A DNA stretch of 10,673 nucleotides from Burkholderiales bacterium (GTDB lineage Bacteria > Pseudomonadota > Gammaproteobacteria > Burkholderiales > JAEUOS01). The stretch is from contig CANGUJ010000096.1 in the NCBI GenBank assembly GCA_947456845.1, positions 1-10,673 of the forward strand, given 5' to 3'. The notes below the pieces were generated by a model, which was not told the origin of the DNA, ran no database searches, and saw only the letters and a program-made list of their open reading frames with translations. Position 1 is the first letter of the stretch, and the number at the start of each line of letters is the position of its first letter. The translations under genes were made by a program, and so were the position numbers. This document shows, piece after piece, positions 6,872-10,673 of this stretch.

Positions 6872-6944
6872 TTCTTGCGTCAGACTACACCACCAGCACC
6901 GGCTTTGATTCCCCTCATACCCCACATACCCGCGGAGCACCCTC

Positions 6945-8393
6945 ATGAACGAATTGCATGTCGATTGGCTGCTGGCCCGGCCCGGCGAAACCGAACAACA
7001 CGGCGGTCGCGTCTTGTACGAAGGACCCACCATCGCCGCCGCGCAGGCGGCGCACGCCCCCGGCAATGGCCTGATCGCCCTGCCTGGCCTCGCCAATGCC
7101 CATGACCACGGCCGCGCGTTCCGCTCCAGCGCCTTCGGCGGCTTCGACAAGCCCCTGGAGAGCTGGTTGTTCTACCTGGGCGTGGTGCCGGGCATCGACC
7201 CCTATCTCACCGCGGCCTCCTCGCTGGCGCGCTCCGCCATGCGCGGCGTGGGCCGGGTCATGGTGCATTACACCCGCGCGCAGGGCCTCACCGACCCGGT
7301 GACCGAAGCCAGGGAAGTCGCCCGCGCGGCACGCGATGTCGGTACGCAGATCGCCTTTGCGGTGTCCATGCGCGACATGCAGCCGCTCGCCTACGCGGCC
7401 AACGATGCGGTATTGCCGCACCTGCCGGCCACGATTCGCGAAGCCGTCGCCAAGCGCCTGACCGGACCGCAGCCCTCGCCCGCCGAGCAGATGGCGCTGG
7501 CCGAAGAAATCGCCCGGGCCTGCCACGGCGACGGCGTCAACGTGCAATACGGACCGAACGCGGTGCAATGGTGCTCCGATGAAATGCTCGGCCTGATCGC
7601 CGAGGCCTCCGCCGCCAACGGCCGACAGGTGCACATGCACATGCTGGAGACCCGCTACCAGCGCGAGTGGGCCGACCGCACCTATCCGGACGGCATCTTG
7701 AAACACCTCAAGTCCCTGGGCCTGTTGTCGCCGCGGCTGACCCTGGCGCATTGCGCCTGGGCCCGTCCGGAGGAACTCGAGATGATCGCCGATGCCGGCG
7801 CGGTGATCGCGGTCAACACCAGTTCCAACCTGGGCCTGCGCTCGGGCATCGCGCCGCTCGCGGAAATGCTCAGGCGCGGCTGCAAGGTCGCCATGGGCAT
7901 GGACGGACTGGGCCTGGACGAAGACGACGACGCCCTGCGCGAGATGCGCCTGGCCTACCATCTGCACAAGGGTTGGGGCTACGAGGTGGCCGTGTCGCCG
8001 GCGCAGGGGGTGTCGTTCGCGGCGCGCCATGGCCGCTATGCGGTGAGCGGCCTCACCAGCAGCGGCACCATCGCCGCCGGCGAGCCGGCGGACCTGCTGG
8101 TGCTCGACGGCAAGGCGCTGATGGAAGACCGCGTCTTCGACGATGTCCCGGTGATCGACTTCGTGCTCGCGCGCGCCAATGCGCGGCATATCCGCAAGGT
8201 GATCGTCGGCGGCAGGACCATCGTCGATGAGGGCCGTGTGCTGGGCGTGGACTACGAGGCCCTGATGGCCGAGGCGCTGGCCCAGTTGAAGGCGCACATC
8301 AACCCGGCGGACACCTGGCGCGCTACTGTGCGCTCGCTCGACGCGGCCCTGAAGCCGTTTTATTTGGCCGGGCGGCACCAGGGCTGCGGCTGA
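6945..8393 (+). CDS. Metal-dependent amidohydrolase (ATZ/TRZ/cytosine deaminase superfamily)
   Basis: This 482-residue protein has a TIM-barrel amidohydrolase core framed by the usual small beta-sandwich ends (LIALPGLANAHDHGR at the start; GTIAAGEPADLLVLDG at the end). The metal ligands are visible: the HxH pair H53/H55, H232 in HMHMLET with E235 as likely proton shuttle, H269 in LAHCAW, and D320 in GMDGLG. This is the mononuclear deaminase/hydrolase layout used by cytosine and guanine deaminases and by AtzA/AtzB/AtzC/TrzN. It probably deaminates, or hydrolyses a C-N bond of, a nitrogen heterocycle in the cytoplasm. Unusual points are Asp between the two barrel histidines and the acidic run LDEDDD just after the metal Asp. 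GGAG 7 bases before ATG 6945 supports the start. Its end lies only 4 bp from the convergent monooxygenase. The substrate is unknown. Confidence 0.9.
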   Translation: MNELHVDWLLARPGETEQHGGRVLYEGPTIAAAQAAHAPGNGLIALPGLANAHDHGRAFRSSAFGGFDKPLESWLFYLGVVPGIDPYLTAASSLARSAMRGVGRVMVHYTRAQGLTDPVTEAREVARAARDVGTQIAFAVSMRDMQPLAYAANDAVLPHLPATIREAVAKRLTGPQPSPAEQMALAEEIARACHGDGVNVQYGPNAVQWCSDEMLGLIAEASAANGRQVHMHMLETRYQREWADRTYPDGILKHLKSLGLLSPRLTLAHCAWARPEELEMIADAGAVIAVNTSSNLGLRSGIAPLAEMLRRGCKVAMGMDGLGLDEDDDALREMRLAYHLHKGWGYEVAVSPAQGVSFAARHGRYAVSGLTSSGTIAAGEPADLLVLDGKALMEDRVFDDVPVIDFVLARANARHIRKVIVGGRTIVDEGRVLGVDYEALMAEALAQLKAHINPADTWRATVRSLDAALKPFYLAGRHQGCG

Positions 8394-8397
8394 GGCT

Positions 8398-10023
8398 TCA
8401 GGCGAGTTCGAAACCCTCGTACGCGGCCGCCGCCACCGCCCTGCATTTCTCGTCGTAGGCCGGGAATCCCGGCAGGGGCATGAACACGCGCACCTTGCCG
8501 GGCACGTTGGCGCCCAGATACCAGGAGTTGCAGCCGGGAAAGATGGTCTGGCCGGCCACCTCGTTGACATGCCCGACCCAGGCGCGCTCGGCGGACGCGT
8601 TCGCCTCGATGCGCCGGCGACCCTGCGCGCGCATCCATGCCAGGCATGCGCCGATCCAGCGCACATGCTGCTCGATGGAGACGATCATGTTGGTCAGCAC
8701 CGACGGGCTGCCCGGCCCGGTGATGGTGAACAGGTTGGGAAAGCCTGCGACCATCAGGCCCAGGTAGTTGAGCGGGCCGGCACGCCATTTCTCGCCCAGG
8801 GCGAGGCCGCCGCGTCCGCGGATATCCATGCGCAACAGGGTGCCGGTCATGGCGTCGAAACCGGTGGCAAACACCAGCGCATCGAAACTGTAGTCCTGAG
8901 CGCCGGCCACGAGGCCATGCGGGGTGATGCGCTCGATGCCGCCTTGGCTGATGTCGACCAGCCGCACATGGGGCAGGTTGAAGGTCTCGTAATAACCGGA
9001 GTCGACGCACAGGCGCTTGCAGGCCACCGGCTGGGACGGCGACAGCAGCGCGGCGGTGGCCGGATCCCTGACCAGCGCGCTGATCTTCCTGCGCACGAAT
9101 GCGGCGGCGTAGGCGTTGGCCTCCGCGTTGAGCACGATGTCGCCGAAGGCGCGCGTGAAACCCAGGCCGCCCTGGCGCCAGCGTTCCTCGAAGGCGCGCT
9201 CGCGCCCCTCCGCGCCGGCCTCAAGCGCGGAGGCGGGGTTGGCATTGAGGTTGGAGCCGAAGCCGGCGGGCATGCGTTCATTGCGCGCGCGAAAGCCGCG
9301 GTAGTCGGCCTTGACCCGCGCCTCGTAGGCTGCGTCGAGCGGCGCGTTGCGGGCCGGCACCGAATACGTGGCGGTGCGCTGGAAGACGGTGAGTTCGCGC
9401 GCCTGGCGCGCGATGATCGGGATCGACTGCACGGCAGACGAGCCGGTGCCGATCACCGCGACCCGCTGCCCGGTGAAGTCGACCGGTTCATGCGGCCACC
9501 GGCCGGTGTGATACGTCGGGCCCGCGAAAGACTCCATGCCGGCAATGGCAGGCAGGTTGGCCGACGAGAGGCAGCCGGTGGCCATGACCAGGAAACGCGC
9601 CTGGAACAGTTCGCCGGCTTCGCTGCCGACATGCCACAGGTTCGCCGCCTCGTCGAAGCGCGCGCTCACCACGCGGGTGCCGAAGCGGATGTCACGCTTG
9701 AGATCGAAACGCTGGGCGACATGGCGCGCGTAGTCGAGAATCTCCGGCTGCGGCGCGAAACGCTCGCTCCACTTCCATTCCTGCTGCAGGGCCTCGTCAA
9801 AGCCGTAGGAATACTCCAGGCTTTCGATATCGCAGCGCGCGCCGGGATAGCGGTTCCAGTACCAGGTGCCGCCGACATCCATGCCAGTTTCCAGCACCTG
9901 CGCGGTGAAACCGAGTTCGCGCGCCTTGACCAGCATGTACATGCCGGCAAACCCCGCCCCCACGATCAGCAGGTCATGTACCGCCTTCCCGGACGGTCGG
10001 GCCGCCGCTTGCCGCGCATGCAT
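8398..10023 (-). CDS. Flavin-dependent monooxygenase, type I Baeyer-Villiger-like
   Basis: This 541-residue protein shows the pattern of FAD- and NADPH-dependent monooxygenases of the Baeyer-Villiger type. The first Rossmann motif GAGFAG is at 22-27 and binds FAD; GGTWYWNRYPGARCD follows at 51-65. The BVMO fingerprint FxGxxxHxxxWP is exact at 166-177 (F166, G168, H172, W176, P177). The second Rossmann motif GTGSSA (192-197) binds NADPH, and the late FATGFD stretch is typical. The enzymes insert oxygen next to a ketone, giving an ester or lactone, or oxidise heteroatoms. The first 16 residues precede the FAD fold and carry no clear signal. GGAG 7 bases before ATG 10023 supports the start. The gene is divergent from the amidase at 10145 (121-bp gap) and convergent with the amidohydrolase. 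The substrate, and any tie to the ring-opening operon, is unproven. Confidence 0.93.
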   Translation of the reverse strand: MHARQAAARPSGKAVHDLLIVGAGFAGMYMLVKARELGFTAQVLETGMDVGGTWYWNRYPGARCDIESLEYSYGFDEALQQEWKWSERFAPQPEILDYARHVAQRFDLKRDIRFGTRVVSARFDEAANLWHVGSEAGELFQARFLVMATGCLSSANLPAIAGMESFAGPTYHTGRWPHEPVDFTGQRVAVIGTGSSAVQSIPIIARQARELTVFQRTATYSVPARNAPLDAAYEARVKADYRGFRARNERMPAGFGSNLNANPASALEAGAEGRERAFEERWRQGGLGFTRAFGDIVLNAEANAYAAAFVRRKISALVRDPATAALLSPSQPVACKRLCVDSGYYETFNLPHVRLVDISQGGIERITPHGLVAGAQDYSFDALVFATGFDAMTGTLLRMDIRGRGGLALGEKWRAGPLNYLGLMVAGFPNLFTITGPGSPSVLTNMIVSIEQHVRWIGACLAWMRAQGRRRIEANASAERAWVGHVNEVAGQTIFPGCNSWYLGANVPGKVRVFMPLPGFPAYDEKCRAVAAAAYEGFELA

Positions 10024-10144
10024 TTTCTATCTCCGTCCCGGCGCCATGACGGCTGGGTTATGCTTCGATGATGGTACACGACGACGGCGCCAGTCCCGGG
10101 CGATCAACGGCACTCCGGTGCAACATGGCGCTGCGGAGCCTGGC

Positions 10145-10673
10145 GTGAACGCCGGTGACATGCCCCTGTGGAAGCTTTCCGCCGCAGACCTCGGCCGCGC
10201 CTTTCGTGCCGGCCGCTGCACCCCTGAGGATGCGCTCGACGCCATCCTCGCACGCGTCGCCCTCGTCAATCCGCGCTTGAACGCCATCGTCACCCTCGAC
10301 GAGGCCGGCGCCCGCGCCGCGGCGCGCGCCAGCGCTTCGCGCTTCGCATCAGGGGCGCCGCTGGGTCCGCTGGACGGCGTGCCGGTGACGGTAAAAGACA
10401 ACATCGCCGTGGCCGGCCTGCGCGCGACCTGGGGCAGCCGGCTCTTCGCCGACCATGTGGCGACGCTGGACGAGTTGCCTATCGCGCGGCTGCGCGCCGC
10501 CGGCGCGGTGATCCTGGGCAAGACCAACACCCCGGAATTCGCCATGGTGGGCCATACCGACAACCTGCTGTTCGGTCTGACACGCAACCCCTGGGACACC
10601 ACGCGATCGGCCGGCGGTTCCAGCGGCGGCGCGGTGGCCGCCGTGGCGGCCGGCTGCGGGCCGCTGGCGATCG
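10145..10673 (+). CDS. Amidase signature family enzyme, N-terminal part
   Basis: The gene runs off the window end; 176 residues are visible. The N-terminal helix region (LWKLSAADLGRAFRAG, then TPEDALDAILARV and NPRLNAIVTLD) is that of GatA/AtzE/AtzF-type amidases. The catalytic lysine is K84 in GVPVTVKDN. The cis-serine loop GGSSGG is at 157-162 (S160), just after TRNPWDTTRSA. The nucleophile motif (GGSxRxP) lies beyond the edge, so intactness cannot be judged. I chose GTG 10145 because GGAG lies 8 bases upstream. ATG 10160 (MPLWKL) would remove five residues and is nearly as good. It is a different, complete-looking relative of the frameshifted amidase at 5461-6811. With the ring-opening enzyme in the same locus, hydrolysis of a linear ureide or amide is plausible but is inference. 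Confidence 0.9.
   Translation, partial: MNAGDMPLWKLSAADLGRAFRAGRCTPEDALDAILARVALVNPRLNAIVTLDEAGARAAARASASRFASGAPLGPLDGVPVTVKDNIAVAGLRATWGSRLFADHVATLDELPIARLRAAGAVILGKTNTPEFAMVGHTDNLLFGLTRNPWDTTRSAGGSSGGAVAAVAAGCGPLAI

Noticed and set aside
6916..6931. Direct repeat CATACCC upstream of the amidohydrolase
   Set aside because: Two copies of 7 bases are too short to support as an operator without conservation data.
6915..8666. A 583-codon minus-strand ORF opposite the amidohydrolase
   Set aside because: It is a mirror frame of a gene with a complete metal site, and the translation shows no family pattern.
8569..10071. A 500-codon + strand ORF opposite the monooxygenase
   Set aside because: The minus-strand frame carries exact FAD, NADPH and BVMO motifs. 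The + translation is low-complexity and has none.
10071..10148. A 25-codon + ORF whose stop overlaps the GTG start of the last amidase
   Set aside because: The overlap is of the coupling type, but there is no ribosome-binding site and no recognisable product, so chance is more likely than a leader peptide.
1..10673. CRISPR arrays, tRNA/rRNA genes, insertion sequences, attachment sites
   Set aside because: I saw no regular repeats, no clover-leaf or rRNA-like stretch, no transposase, and no terminal inverted repeats.

Overview
The window is GC-rich and gene-dense, with short intergenic gaps, ATGA-type start/stop overlaps and strong third-position GC bias. This fits a high-GC proteobacterium, most likely a betaproteobacterium of the Bordetella/Achromobacter/Comamonadaceae kind. 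That is an inference from composition and gene content; no rRNA or other phylogenetic marker is present.

Region 1 (1-4926, + strand) is a compact catabolic and uptake operon. It holds the C-terminal half of an M20 metallo-hydrolase and, overlapping it by 4 bp, a ring-opening amidohydrolase of the cyanuric acid hydrolase/barbiturase (AtzD/TrzD) family. A complete SsuBCA/TauBCA-like ABC importer follows (ATPase, permease overlapping by 4 bp, secreted NMT1/SsuA-like binding protein). After a 198-bp gap comes a GlcG/HbpS-like protein. The simplest reading is that the importer brings in a small cyclic ureide or N-heterocycle, the amidohydrolase opens its ring, and the M20 enzyme or an amidase hydrolyses the linear product.

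Region 2 (about 4300-6811, - strand) looks degraded. It holds a full-length amidase broken by one frameshift near 6652-6659, a severely shortened RraA-family gene with an unrelated-looking tail, and a 37-codon ORF resembling the beginning of another amidase. GC-rich hairpins lie in two of the gaps.

Region 3 (6945-10673) is intact. A metal-dependent amidohydrolase of the ATZ/TRZ/cytosine deaminase superfamily (+) converges tail to tail with a flavin-dependent Baeyer-Villiger-type monooxygenase (-). A second amidase-signature enzyme begins divergently from the monooxygenase and runs off the window end.

The locus therefore combines four hydrolase families that act on amide, ureide or amidine bonds (M20, ring-opening amidohydrolase, amidase signature, ATZ/TRZ amidohydrolase) with a dedicated importer and an oxygenase. 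It looks like an accessory island for degrading a nitrogen heterocycle. It is not the textbook AtzDEF arrangement, and its substrate cannot be read from the sequence.
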